Shown in pieces: positions 17,304 through 25,868 of a stretch of 64,000 bases of DNA. Location of the stretch: positions 106,623-170,622 of the forward strand of contig NZ_JBDXXH010000010.1 in the NCBI RefSeq assembly GCF_040373385.1. Direction: 5' to 3'. A program made the position numbers and the translations under genes. The number at the start of each line of letters is the position of its first letter. Position 1 is the stretch's first letter. The DNA comes from Nitratidesulfovibrio sp. (GTDB taxonomy: Bacteria; Desulfobacterota; Desulfovibrionia; Desulfovibrionales; Desulfovibrionaceae). The notes under the pieces are model-generated. The model saw only the letters and a program-made list of their open reading frames with translations, had not been told where the DNA came from and made no database searches.

Positions 17304-18530
17304 ATGCCCAAGTCGGATCTGATTGTCGGCCTTGATATCGGTACCACCAAAATCTGCGCGGTCGTGGGTGAAGCCACGCCCGACGGAGTCGATATCGTCG
17401 GCATCGGCACCAGTCCCTCCACCGGCCTGCGCAAGGGCGTGGTGGTCAACATCGAGCAGACCGTCCAGTCCATCAAGAAAGCTCTCGAAGAAGCCGAGCT
17501 GATGGCTGGCTGCGAAATCCGTTCGGTCTATGCGGGTATCGCGGGCAGCCACATCAAGGGCTTCAACAGTCATGGCGTCATCGCCGTAAAAGGCGGCGAG
17601 GTGGGCCCCAAAGACGTCGAACGCGCGCTGGACGCGGCGAAAGCCGTGGCCATTCCGCTGGACCGCGAGGTCATCCACATCCTTCCGCAGGAATACATCG
17701 TGGACGACCAGCGCGGCATTGCCGATCCCCTCGGCATGGCGGGCGTGCGGCTGGAGGTCAAGGTGCACATCGTGACGGGCGCCGTGACGTCCGCCCAGAA
17801 CATCGTGCGTTCCTGCCACAGGAGCGGGCTCGACGTGTCGGACATCGTGCTCGAGGCGCTGGCCTCCAGCAAGGCCGTGCTGACCGAGGAAGAGAGGGAG
17901 ATTGGCGTCGCCCTCGTCGACCTTGGCGGCGGCACCACCGACATCGCCGTGTTCTCCAACGATTCCATCAAGCACACGGGCGTGCTTGCGCTGGGCGGAC
18001 AGAACCTGACCAACGACATCGCGTTCGGGTTGCGCACCCCCATGGTTTCGGCCGAAAAGATCAAGGTCAAGTATGGCTGCGCCATGGCCGACCTTGTGCG
18101 CAACGACGACCTCATCGAGGTGCCGAGCGTGGGCGGGCGCGATCCGCGCCGCCTGTCGCGCCAGGTGCTTGCCGAAATCTGCGAACCCCGCATGGAGGAG
18201 ATCCTGTCGCTGGTGGATCAGGAACTCGTCCGCTCCGGCTTCAAGAACATGATCGGAGCGGGCGTGGTGCTGACCGGCGGGACGGCCCTCATCGACGGGT
18301 GCCAGGAGCTTGGCGAGCAGATTTTCAACATGCCTACCCGCATCGGCTACCCCCGGAATGTGGGCGGGCTGCGTGACGTGGTGAACAGCCCGAAGTTCGC
18401 CACCGCCGTGGGGCTTTTGCGCTACGGCGCGGAAAAGGAGGGCCTTGAACTCAAGTTCCGCATCCGCGACGGAAACGTGTTCAACCGCGTGCTGTCGCGC
18501 ATGCGCAAATGGTTCTCCGACATCTCGTAA
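17304..18530 (+). CDS. ftsA: Cell-division protein FtsA
   Basis: FtsA is the actin-like ATPase that tethers FtsZ to the membrane. The 408-aa protein has phosphate loop 1 [17 protein letters not shown], phosphate loop 2 [13 protein letters not shown] near residue 205, the adenosine motif [14 protein letters not shown], and the C-terminal amphipathic tail [13 protein letters not shown], which matches the membrane-targeting helix. An AACAGGAGTAG ribosome binding site precedes the ATG. ftsZ starts 44 bp downstream. Confidence 0.95.
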   Translation: MPKSDLIVGLDIGTTKICAVVGEATPDGVDIVGIGTSPSTGLRKGVVVNIEQTVQSIKKALEEAELMAGCEIRSVYAGIAGSHIKGFNSHGVIAVKGGEVGPKDVERALDAAKAVAIPLDREVIHILPQEYIVDDQRGIADPLGMAGVRLEVKVHIVTGAVTSAQNIVRSCHRSGLDVSDIVLEALASSKAVLTEEEREIGVALVDLGGGTTDIAVFSNDSIKHTGVLALGGQNLTNDIAFGLRTPMVSAEKIKVKYGCAMADLVRNDDLIEVPSVGGRDPRRLSRQVLAEICEPRMEEILSLVDQELVRSGFKNMIGAGVVLTGGTALIDGCQELGEQIFNMPTRIGYPRNVGGLRDVVNSPKFATAVGLLRYGAEKEGLELKFRIRDGNVFNRVLSRMRKWFSDIS

Positions 18531-18574
18531 ACCGCGGGTCCAACGGAATCAGCCAGTCGGACAAGGAGAGGCGT

Positions 18575-19864
18575 ATGGAATTTCACGAGATCGATGCCGA
18601 AAGCACTGCGAAGATAAAGGTCATCGGCGTCGGCGGCGGTGGCGGCAACGCTGTCCAGAACATGATATCCTCTGCGCTGAAGGGCGTTACCTTCATCGCG
18701 GCGAACACCGATATCCAGGCCCTCAGCCGGTCTTCCGCCGAACTCAAGATCCAGCTCGGCGACAAGCTGACCAAGGGCCTTGGCGCGGGCGCCAACCCCG
18801 GCATCGGCCGCGATGCCGCCCTTGAAAGCATGAGCGCCATCAAGGATGCCATCGGCGAGGCCGACATGGTCTTCGTTACCGCAGGCATGGGCGGCGGCAC
18901 CGGTACCGGCGCGGCCCCCGTCATCGCGCAGGCCGCCAAGGAAATGGGCGCGCTGACCGTGGGCGTGGTCACCAAGCCGTTCTTTTTCGAAGGCAAGAAG
19001 CGCCTGGAAGCCGCGGAACAGGGCATTTCCGAATTCCGCGAGCATGTGGACAGCCTGATCACCATCCCCAACGACCGCCTGCTTTCCCTGGCCCCCAAGA
19101 AGGCCACCTTCGTGGAAATGCTGAAGAAGGCGGATGAAGTGCTGTACTTCGCGGTGAAGGGCATTTCCGACCTGATCATGGTGCCCGGCCTCATCAACCT
19201 CGACTTCGCGGACGTGAAGGCGGTGATGGGCGAATCGGGTCTGGCCATGATGGGCGCGGGCATCGCACGCGGCGAATCGCGCGCCCGCGAGGCCGCCATG
19301 AAGGCCATCACCAGCCCGCTGCTGGAAGACGTGTCCATCGACGGCGCGCGCGGCGTGCTCATGAACATCACCTGCGGCCCCGACCTGACCATTGATGAAG
19401 TCAGCGAAGCCGCCGGGATCATCCAGGAAGCCGCACACGAAGACGCGCGCATCTTCTTCGGCACCGTGTTCGACGACACGGCGGGCGAGGAAATGCGCAT
19501 CACCGTCATTGCCACCGGCATCGACGCGGACATGGTGGGCATTGAAGGCGCCGGCAAGTCGGGCACCGTCACCCCGTTCCGCAAGGGCGGGTCCATGGGG
19601 CAGGCCCAGCCCGCACCCCGTTCCGCCGCGCAGCCGCGTGCCGAGCAGGTGCAGCAGGCCAAGCCCGCTCCCCAGTCCATGCAGCCGCGCGGCATGGGCG
19701 GCTTCTCTGACGACGACCGCAACATTCCCGCCTACCTGCGCAAGCAGGGCCAGGCGCAGCCCACGGTGAACCGTGCCAATACCCACGCCCCCGGCGAAGA
19801 AGACTTCATCTTCGACGAGGACGAGTTCGAGATTCCGTCCTTCATCCGCAAGCAGGCGGACTAG
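18575..19864 (+). CDS. ftsZ: Cell-division protein FtsZ
   Basis: FtsZ is the tubulin-like GTPase forming the division ring. The ATG at 18575 is preceded by AAGGAGAGG and gives 429 aa; an upstream in-frame ATG at 18509 overlaps ftsA and lacks a binding site. Key motifs are [13 protein letters not shown] near residue 16, NTDIQAL, the GTP signature [10 protein letters not shown] near residue 105, and NDRLL followed by the T7 loop [12 protein letters not shown] 50-residue glutamine/proline-rich linker precedes the C-terminal peptide [14 protein letters not shown], which binds FtsA. It is the last gene of the dcw run. Confidence 0.97.
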   Translation: MEFHEIDAESTAKIKVIGVGGGGGNAVQNMISSALKGVTFIAANTDIQALSRSSAELKIQLGDKLTKGLGAGANPGIGRDAALESMSAIKDAIGEADMVFVTAGMGGGTGTGAAPVIAQAAKEMGALTVGVVTKPFFFEGKKRLEAAEQGISEFREHVDSLITIPNDRLLSLAPKKATFVEMLKKADEVLYFAVKGISDLIMVPGLINLDFADVKAVMGESGLAMMGAGIARGESRAREAAMKAITSPLLEDVSIDGARGVLMNITCGPDLTIDEVSEAAGIIQEAAHEDARIFFGTVFDDTAGEEMRITVIATGIDADMVGIEGAGKSGTVTPFRKGGSMGQAQPAPRSAAQPRAEQVQQAKPAPQSMQPRGMGGFSDDDRNIPAYLRKQGQAQPTVNRANTHAPGEEDFIFDEDEFEIPSFIRKQAD

Positions 19865-20328
19865 CGGGCGGAAGTCCTGGCCGCTTTCCGCCCCGCCCGC
19901 GAGGCAGGGGGGATGCGGTTACCGGCCCTGCGGAACCGGCGTGCAACCGGGGGGGTACACCGCAGGCACCGGATTCCTACGCGCCACGCGCGCACGATAG
20001 ACCCCGCGCTCGGGACGAAGAAGACGCCTCTCCATCCCGGCACGGTTTACGGGAGGGCCGCCCCCAAAAGGGGTGGCCTTTTCTCGTTGCGGGGCTGGAT
20101 TTTTCCGTGGCAGTGGTTACGCTATATGCCGTGCGTGACTGCACGCATGCCCGCATGCCTGCCGGAAGATGACGGAGAGAGCCCCCACGTGCGCGTGCAC
20201 GACACGGTGGCTTCGGGTGGGTGTGGTACGTCCGGCATGCCGCTGGCCTTGTCCGCCAGCCCCGTCCGCAGTCGTGTCCGGCGAACGGCTTAATGAATGC
20301 GCATATGCGGTCCGCAAAGGAGACAACC
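19865..20328. other. Intergenic region after ftsZ
   Basis: These 464 bp contain no supported gene. A GGCGGAA/TTCCGCC hairpin follows the ftsZ stop immediately (about 19866-19895) but has no T-run. The true terminator is at 20056-20084. Between them lies a GC-rich stretch with several small dyads that I cannot match to a known riboswitch. A TATAT segment at 20122-20128 is a weak -10 candidate for the lipoprotein gene. Confidence 0.4.
20056..20084 (+). terminator. Rho-independent terminator of the dcw cluster
   Basis: GGCCGCCCC and GGGGTGGCC form a 9-bp stem with one G-T pair around a CAAAA loop, followed by TTTTCT. It lies 190 bp after the ftsZ stop. Confidence 0.8.
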
Positions 20329-21150
20329 ATGCTTCCGCAACGTCTTTCCGGGGTGCGTCGTACCCCCTTTGCAACATCGGTTTCGTTGGTCATTCCACTG
20401 TTGTTGGGGGTGCTGCTTGCGGCCTGCGCCCCGCTTACGCGCGGCCTGAGCGGCAACGCCGTGGTGTCGTCGTCGCGCCCGCCGGTGGTGGTGCGTCCGG
20501 CATCTGGGTTCGACCTGCTGGGCAGCGGTACCGCATCGCCCTTGCTGGATACCGAGTTGGGGCTGCGTCATGCCGACGTGGGCTGGGCCTTTTACGCCGA
20601 TGCCACGCGCGAACGGCAACTTGCCGTCTTGCTGAGCGAAACGCCCACAGGCTGGCAGTGGGAACTGGACGTTTCCAGTCCCTGGCGCGAGGTGCGGCGC
20701 GACGTGTACGCCGTCGGCCCCGCGCGCTTTGCCGGTGCAACTTTTCTGATGCCCGCCCCTGCCGACCCGTTCGCCTCCATGTTGCCCGCGCCGCCCAGAC
20801 TGGCGCCCGACGAGGGCGAGTGGCGCTGGCTGGTGCGGCGCTACACGCAACTGTTCGACTTCCGGGCGGTGAAGCTGGTGGTGGAATACCGCGAGCCCGT
20901 ACCCGCCGGGGTGGGGGAACAACTGGCCGACGCGCTCGATGCCGGGCAATTGCCTGCCGGGCGTGCGGCGGCACTGCTGGGCGAGTTCGAGGCGCGGTCC
21001 CGCGCGGCCTTCACGGTGTTGGCCTACCCCGAGGGCGGTCTGCCTGCGGAGAACTTCGCGCATGATGCCAGCAGGGTGCAGGTGCGCAACCTGGGGGGCA
21101 TGGCCGGGCGCATGGAGCCCATTCGCAACCTGCCGAGCGACGACAGGTAA
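20329..21150 (+). CDS. Predicted lipoprotein of unknown function, paralogue of the next gene
   Basis: The ATG at 20329 follows an AAAGGAGA ribosome binding site and gives 273 aa. A type II signal peptide is clear: basic start, hydrophobic core VIPLLLGVLLA, and a lipobox LAAC, so the mature protein should be anchored by a lipidated cysteine. I do not recognise a catalytic motif. It resembles families of uncharacterised Desulfovibrio lipoproteins (possibly the one catalogued as DUF4851, from memory). It shares with the following gene the segments VRPASGF / VRPAPGL, a central WxLDV, VEYREPVPAG / VEYREPLARI, and EFEARSRAAF / AFEARAEQAF, so the two arose by duplication. The role is unknown. Confidence 0.8.
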   Translation: MLPQRLSGVRRTPFATSVSLVIPLLLGVLLAACAPLTRGLSGNAVVSSSRPPVVVRPASGFDLLGSGTASPLLDTELGLRHADVGWAFYADATRERQLAVLLSETPTGWQWELDVSSPWREVRRDVYAVGPARFAGATFLMPAPADPFASMLPAPPRLAPDEGEWRWLVRRYTQLFDFRAVKLVVEYREPVPAGVGEQLADALDAGQLPAGRAAALLGEFEARSRAAFTVLAYPEGGLPAENFAHDASRVQVRNLGGMAGRMEPIRNLPSDDR

Positions 21151-21281
21151 CGGGCAGGGCAGTGGCGGTCGGGCGCGGCCCCTGCCCCGGACATGCGCCA
21201 CGCGATCTCGTGGCGGCCCTGTGCGCTCATGATTCCTCTGGCCCGCGCGCCTCGCGTGCACGCGCAACCGTCAGGTGACCC

Positions 21282-22091
21282 ATGCCCAAGCTGATAGTCC
21301 TTGCCCTTGTCCTGCTGCTGGTCGGCTTCGTCTACGCGTTCATGTACCGCAACCCGGTTCGCAGGGGCCTTGCAGGGGACATGCTGGCATCGTCGGCGCG
21401 CCCAGTGCTGCTGGTGCGCCCGGCGCCCGGGCTGGCGCCCGCAGGGGCGGGCGTGGCGGACATAGCGCCGGATACGGCCAGCGCCACCGGCTCGGCCAGG
21501 GTGTATTATGCCCTGCATGCCAGCCCCACGCCCGGCGGGGGCGGCGGCACCCCGGTTCGCCTGGCAGCCCTGCTGGCGGAAGCTTCCAGCGAATACCGCT
21601 GGCCGCTGGACGTGGCGCCGGGGCCCGGCGTGGTGCTGGCCGAGGTGCGTGCCGCCACCGGCCAACTGGCGGGCATGACCATGCACGCCGCCACCTTCGC
21701 GTTGCCGCCGGACAGGGACGTGCTGGCCCCGGCCTTCGCCGACGACCCTGCGCCGTGGCGTTCCGGCGCGTTGGTGCGCAGGTTTACCGGACTTGCGGAG
21801 ATGCGCCACGTGAAGGTGATGGTGGAATACCGCGAGCCACTGGCAAGGATCGGTGATGCGCCCGGAGAGGGTGCGCCCCGCTTCGGCCGCCCGACGGTGC
21901 TGGACGATCCGGCGGCGCTGGCGGCCTTCGAGGCGCGGGCGGAACAGGCCTTTCGCCTGGAACGCCCCGATGGCGACTGGACCAGGGGCAAGGACATCGC
22001 CCGGCTGGACGCCGCGCCGGAGCAGGTGAAACGCCGCGAAATCACCCGCATGCTCGGCATTCTGGAGCGCGACCGGGGGGACGACCGCTGA
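21282..22091 (+). CDS. Membrane-anchored paralogue of the preceding lipoprotein
   Basis: This 269-aa protein starts with a hydrophobic segment (LIVLALVLLLVGFVYAFMY, residues 4-22) without a lipobox cysteine, so it is probably anchored by an uncleaved N-terminal helix. The rest aligns in blocks with the previous protein (VLLVRPAPGL, EYRWPLDVAPG, VKVMVEYREPL, AAFEARAEQAF) and is expected outside the cytoplasm. A glycine-rich loop (TPGGGGGTP) is inserted near residue 87. No enzyme motif is seen. It lies 131 bp after its paralogue and is followed by a strong terminator, so the two may form one transcription unit. Confidence 0.75.
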   Translation: MPKLIVLALVLLLVGFVYAFMYRNPVRRGLAGDMLASSARPVLLVRPAPGLAPAGAGVADIAPDTASATGSARVYYALHASPTPGGGGGTPVRLAALLAEASSEYRWPLDVAPGPGVVLAEVRAATGQLAGMTMHAATFALPPDRDVLAPAFADDPAPWRSGALVRRFTGLAEMRHVKVMVEYREPLARIGDAPGEGAPRFGRPTVLDDPAALAAFEARAEQAFRLERPDGDWTRGKDIARLDAAPEQVKRREITRMLGILERDRGDDR

Positions 22092-22145
22092 GGCGGGTCT
22101 TGCGGCGCCCGGAGGGGGGCGCTTTCACTGTTTTCGCGCATCTGC

Positions 22146-22183
22146 AAGGGCGCCCGTGCCGTGTCGGCAGGGGCGCCCCTTTC
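22146..22183 (+). terminator. Rho-independent terminator after the paralogue pair
   Basis: AAGGGCGCCC and GGGCGCCCCTTT form a long GC stem with an inner TGCC/GGCA extension, followed by TTTC. It lies 55 bp downstream of the second paralogue. Confidence 0.75.
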
Positions 22184-22273
22184 ATTGTGCATTTTGTTGC
22201 GGTCGCCACGCGTGTCGCGCCCGTTCGCACCGTACGCGTGGGCCCGGATTGCTCGGGCCGCGCTCTTCGTCTT

Positions 22274-22303
22274 GGTTCTGGTGCCTTTTGGTTCTGGTGC
22301 CTT
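22274..22303 (+). repeat. 14-bp perfect direct repeat
   Basis: GGTTCTGGTGCCTT occurs twice, at 22274-22287 and 22290-22303, in the gap between convergent genes. No function is evident. Confidence 0.6.
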
Positions 22304-22343
22304 GCGGAAAGGGTTGTGGATTCGGCTTGGCTGAACGAAGGCG

Positions 22344-22769
22344 TTATTCGGCGCGCTTCACGTAGCAGACGATGCGGCCTTCGGCCACAGCCACGCCTGG
22401 CGCGGATTCGGAGGCGATGCGCACGAAGATGTTGCCGATGCGGTAGCCCTGCAACCGCACGTCGGCCTCGGCTATCAGATCGGCGAAGGGGGCGGGCCGC
22501 AGGAAGTCCACGCGCATGTCCACGGTGGAAACCATGTCGTTGGGGCCGAAGTGGGTCCACAGGGCCACGTTGCCGCAGATGTCCGTCAGGGTGGAGATGA
22601 CCCCGCCGTGCAGCGCCCCGCGCGACTTGTTGCCCGCGAATTCTTCGCGGAAGGGCAGGCGCAGCCGGGCGTAGCCGGTGCGAACCTCCTCCACCCGGAT
22701 GCCCAGGTGGCGGTGCCAGTCCACGTGCTGTTCGACAAAGGCGACAAGGTCTTCATGGACGGTGCTCAC
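22344..22769 (-). CDS. PaaI/4HBT-type hot-dog fold thioesterase
   Basis: This 141-aa protein belongs to the hot-dog acyl-CoA thioesterase superfamily. The defining block is NKSRGALHGGVISTLTDICGNVAL, which holds the HGG turn and the catalytic acidic residue on the central helix, followed by VSTVDMRVDFLRPA and the strand YRIGNIFVRIAS. The start is a GTG at 22769 with GGGAGG seven bases upstream; the open frame extends further upstream but through a terminator hairpin. The substrate is not predictable. It lies downstream of htpX on the same strand, with the hairpin at 22796-22826 between them. Confidence 0.8.
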   Translation of the reverse strand: MSTVHEDLVAFVEQHVDWHRHLGIRVEEVRTGYARLRLPFREEFAGNKSRGALHGGVISTLTDICGNVALWTHFGPNDMVSTVDMRVDFLRPAPFADLIAEADVRLQGYRIGNIFVRIASESAPGVAVAEGRIVCYVKRAE

Positions 22770-22795
22770 GGAGCCTCCCTGGGGCGGTTGCAAGA

Positions 22796-22826
22796 AAAGG
22801 GGCGAGGAACATTGCCCCGCCCCTTT
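22796..22826 (-). terminator. Rho-independent terminator after htpX
   Basis: A 12-bp stem with one mismatch surrounds a 7-base loop and is followed on the minus strand by TTTTCTT. It is only 27 bp before the thioesterase start, so that gene's messenger either begins inside this short space or carries the hairpin in its leader. Confidence 0.7.
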
Positions 22827-23001
22827 GTATATCCGATGTGGGTCGTGCGCGCCACTGGCGGAGGCAATCGCCTCCTTGGACAACTGTCCGATCAGGCCGG
22901 ACCGGCCTTGCGCCGATTCGTGAAGTCCGCCCGATGCACGAAGTCTGCCCGATGCGCGCAATTCGTCCGGTACGCTCGGTTCGCCCGGTACGCCGGTTAG
23001 C

Positions 23002-23859
23002 CTAGCGCCGTGCGGCCATGGCCTGCAAGCGGGCGATGCGTTCCTCCATGGGAGGGTGGGTGCTGAACAGGCTGGCCATGCTGGCCCCGCTGAACGGGTT
23101 CACGATGAACATGTGCGCGGTGGCCTGGCTGCCGTGCTGCATGGGCACCTTTTGCGACCACGCCTGCAACTTGGCCAGGGCACCGGCCAGGTACAGCGGG
23201 TTGCCCGCGAGCCTCGCGCCCGTCTCGTCGGCCAGATACTCGCGCGAGCGGGAAATGGCGAACTGGATCAGCGAGGCGGCGATGGGCGCCACGATGGCCA
23301 TCATGATGGCCACCAGCGGGCTGGTGCCACCCTCTTCGTCGTCGCTGCGGCCAAAGCCGAAGATGGCCGCCCACTGCATCATGTTGGCGACGGACACGAT
23401 GACCGAGGCGAGCACCCCGGCCACGGTCTGCACCAGGATGTCGCGGTTGGCGATGTGTCCGATCTCGTGGGCCAGCACGCCCTTCAGCTCTTCTGGCGAG
23501 AGGATGCGCATGATGCCGTGGGTTACCGCCACCACGCCGTGGGCCGGGTCGCGCCCCGTGGCGAAGGCGTTGGGGGCGTCTTCGGGTATGACGCACACGC
23601 GCGGCTTGGGAATGCCCGCGCGGGCGGCAAGTTCCTCTACCATGGTGTGCAGCATGGGGGCGTCCTGGGGGGCAACCTCCTGCGCGCCGTACATGGAAAG
23701 GACGATCTTGTCGGAATACCAATAGCTGCCGACGTTCATCACCAGGGCCAGGATCAGTGCGATCATGATGCCCGTCTTGCCGCCCATGGCCCCGCCAAGG
23801 ACGATGATGATGCCCGAAAGAAGGGCAAGCAGCATGGCGGTCTTGATCTGACTGGTCAC
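23002..23859 (-). CDS. htpX: Membrane-bound zinc metalloprotease HtpX
   Basis: HtpX is the inner-membrane protease that takes part in quality control of membrane proteins. The GTG at 23859 with AAGGAG upstream gives 285 aa, the normal length; the longer open frame upstream has no family similarity. There are two N-terminal transmembrane helices (LLALLSGIIIVLGGAMGG and GIMIALILALVMNVGSYWY), then the zinc motif LAHEIGH near residue 133, two further helices, the third ligand region SREYLADETGA, and the C-terminal STHPPMEERI. A 460-bp upstream gap probably holds its promoter. Confidence 0.93.
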   Translation of the reverse strand: MTSQIKTAMLLALLSGIIIVLGGAMGGKTGIMIALILALVMNVGSYWYSDKIVLSMYGAQEVAPQDAPMLHTMVEELAARAGIPKPRVCVIPEDAPNAFATGRDPAHGVVAVTHGIMRILSPEELKGVLAHEIGHIANRDILVQTVAGVLASVIVSVANMMQWAAIFGFGRSDDEEGGTSPLVAIMMAIVAPIAASLIQFAISRSREYLADETGARLAGNPLYLAGALAKLQAWSQKVPMQHGSQATAHMFIVNPFSGASMASLFSTHPPMEERIARLQAMAARR

Positions 23860-24321
23860 GGTCTGTGCTCCTTGCGTAGGGTATGCGCGGGATGGACCGC
23901 GCGGTTGGTTGTCGGGCGGATGGGCCGTGCGCGGGCCGGAGGCCGCCACGCCTGAACGGGCCGGGCCGCATGGCCGCGCGGCGCGTCTTTCCGTCTGCCC
24001 GCCTGCGCAACTATGTAATATCGCAGCGGGAGATGACAAGGGGGGTGACGCCGCAATGCTGAGGCAGCGGGCCGTGACGGAAGAGGGGGGCGCTTTTGTC
24101 GGCGGCAGGGTGGGGCACGGCCTTGTCGGCGTGCTGCGTAACCCCATCGACCCATTGCGGAAGGGGATACGCAGCGCGAAGGTGCGGCAACGGATGTGGC
24201 GCATGCGCATCCCGGCACCGCCAAATTCCTTTCGGACGGGGCGCCGGGATGCGTCGCGGATGGTGCGACGCGTGTGTGCGCAACGCAAAAACAGGGGAGG
24301 CTCCGGGAAGCCGTGGTCCCC
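23860..24321. other. Intergenic region upstream of htpX
   Basis: These 462 bp hold no supported gene. An AT-rich patch around 24008-24022 (TATGTAATAT) is the likeliest site of the leftward htpX promoter, with TTGTCA upstream on the minus strand, but the spacing to a -10 is poor and no heat-shock consensus is evident. The remainder is GC-rich and unstructured to my reading. Confidence 0.35.
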
Positions 24322-25329
24322 CTAGTGGGTGATCATGCCTGCCCGCAGCATCATGTGGAAGCGGCGGGCCATGGACTGCGGCAGGGGCGAATCCCACATG
24401 CCCAATGCCTGCGCAATACCCCAGGCCGCCAGCAGCACCAGCACGCACCCGGCGGCAATGGACCAGGCGGGCAGGCGGCGTTTGCCGGGCAGGCTTACCG
24501 ACAGGCAGCCGTCCACGGGGCAGGCGCTAATGCATTCCGTGCAGCCCACGCATTCGCCGGAAGATAACCGCTCCAGCCGTTGCACGGGCAGGGCGGCGGG
24601 GCAGGCGCGCGAGCAGCGCCCGCAGTCCACGCAGGCTGCCGGGTCGCGCCGCAGCGCCACCGGGGAAAGGCGCGCCAGCAACGACAGCAGCGCGCCGTAC
24701 GGACACAGCACCCGGCACCAGAAATAGGGCAGCAGCAGCGAACCCACGCCCAGCACGGCGAACACGATCAGCGCGGTGTTGCTGGGCGCCAGAAAGAACT
24801 GGAGCATCCGGGTATCGGCCACGAAGTTGTAGGGCGAAAGCAGGAAGCCCTCTATGGATTCCACGTCCATGGACACCACGGATATCCACGCGAACTGCGC
24901 CAGCAGCAGGTATTTGGGCAGCGAGAGCAGGCGCGCAACGCGCGGCCCGGTGCGCCGGGCAATGCCAAGCCGCGTGCCCAGCCGGGCCAGCAGCGACGAG
25001 ACGAAGCCCACGGGGCAGATGTACCCGCAAAAGCCCTTGCGCAGCAGCAGGGCCATAAGCAGCACGCCGATGAAGATGAACAGTCCGGCGGGGTGCACCG
25101 GGTCCCACTGGCCGGTGACCAGCAGCCGCTTGAAGGCGATCAGCGCGCTGATGGGCAGAAAGCCTTCCACGGAAGGGGGCTTGGGCACGAAGTCTTCGGT
25201 TTCGCCCATGGCCCAGCGCACGTACAGGAAAAAGCGCCATCCGGCGTAGAGCAGGAACAGGGAGTAGGCGGCCTGCACGCCAAGGCGGATGCGGGCGGGG
25301 GATGGCAGGCGGAACGGGGAACGCGGCAC
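24322..25329 (-). CDS. NapH/polyferredoxin-family membrane iron-sulfur protein
   Basis: This 335-aa inner-membrane protein has about five transmembrane helices, two CxxxCP motifs at the membrane boundary (CGYICPVGF near residue 95 and CRVLCPYGA near 207), then two ferredoxin-type clusters (CVDCGRCSRACP and CVGCTECISACP), and a final membrane helix. This layout is that of NapH, CcoG and related quinol- or flavin-linked electron-transfer proteins. The partner is not adjacent, so the specific electron route is unknown. The start is GTG with AAGGAG upstream. A CRP/FNR-type palindrome lies 330 bp upstream. Confidence 0.85.
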   Translation of the reverse strand: MPRSPFRLPSPARIRLGVQAAYSLFLLYAGWRFFLYVRWAMGETEDFVPKPPSVEGFLPISALIAFKRLLVTGQWDPVHPAGLFIFIGVLLMALLLRKGFCGYICPVGFVSSLLARLGTRLGIARRTGPRVARLLSLPKYLLLAQFAWISVVSMDVESIEGFLLSPYNFVADTRMLQFFLAPSNTALIVFAVLGVGSLLLPYFWCRVLCPYGALLSLLARLSPVALRRDPAACVDCGRCSRACPAALPVQRLERLSSGECVGCTECISACPVDGCLSVSLPGKRRLPAWSIAAGCVLVLLAAWGIAQALGMWDSPLPQSMARRFHMMLRAGMITH

Positions 25330-25417
25330 GGAATGCTCCTTGGGGCTTGGGCTGGCGAAACGGGCCGATGGCCCTTGGTACTGGCGGGATACGGCTGGCC
25401 GGGCTGGGGGCGTGCCC

Positions 25418-25470
25418 GAGCCGGGCCGAGCCGGGCCGAGCCGAGTCGGATCGAGCCGAGTCGGGCTTCA
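25418..25470. repeat. Degenerate GC-rich short tandem repeat
   Basis: Units of about ten bases built from GAGCCGGGCC and variants (GAGCCGAGTC, GATCGAGCC) run head to tail. The array is one of many similar tracts in this window. Confidence 0.65.
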
Positions 25471-25658
25471 TCGGGCAGGGCGGCGGGGTGGCACCCACCC
25501 CGCGCGCCGATTTTGCGCCCCAAGTGCGAAACTGTCCGTCGGGCAGGCGACAGTTGCGGCACGGCGGGCGCATGGTGTCCGGCATCTGATGGCGGTGCGT
25601 GGCCAGGTGCGGAGCCACGGATGCCCGCAGCCACCGTGGCACGGAGGGGCGGGCATGT

Positions 25659-25676
25659 CCGTGACATGGGTCACGG
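25659..25676. promoter_or_regulatory. CRP/FNR-family operator-like palindrome
   Basis: CCGTGACATGGGTCACGG has half-sites GTGA and TCAC separated by six bases, the geometry of CRP-family sites (TGTGA-N6-TCACA), and its outer arms CCGTGA / TCACGG are perfectly symmetrical. It lies 330 bp upstream of the NapH-like gene and downstream of the EamA gene. In Desulfovibrio the HcpR regulator is reported to use TTGTGA-N6-TCACAA, to which this is similar but not identical. Confidence 0.4.
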
Positions 25677-25868
25677 TGAAGCATGCGGAGCGTTGCGTCC
25701 ATGCCCTGACGGCGGCGAAAACCGCCATGCCGGGCAGTGGGGCATATGCCTGCCGGGCCAGGGCGTCATCGCCCTCACCATGCCGCGCAAAGGCGAACGG
25801 ACGGGATATGCCTTCCCGCCCGTTGCGTGCACCGGCTTTCGAGCCTGTGCCCTTGAAAGATGGCGCGT

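Larger units (their letters stand above)
25330..25868. other. Long intergenic region with degenerate repeats and an operator-like dyad
   Basis: These 539 bp have no supported gene. A degenerate GAGCC/GGGCC tandem array occupies about 25418-25470. A CRP/FNR-type palindrome is at 25659-25676. A weaker stem (AACGGACGGG / CCCGCCCGTT, about 25795-25823) may end the leftward EamA transcript, although it lacks a T-run. Confidence 0.45.
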
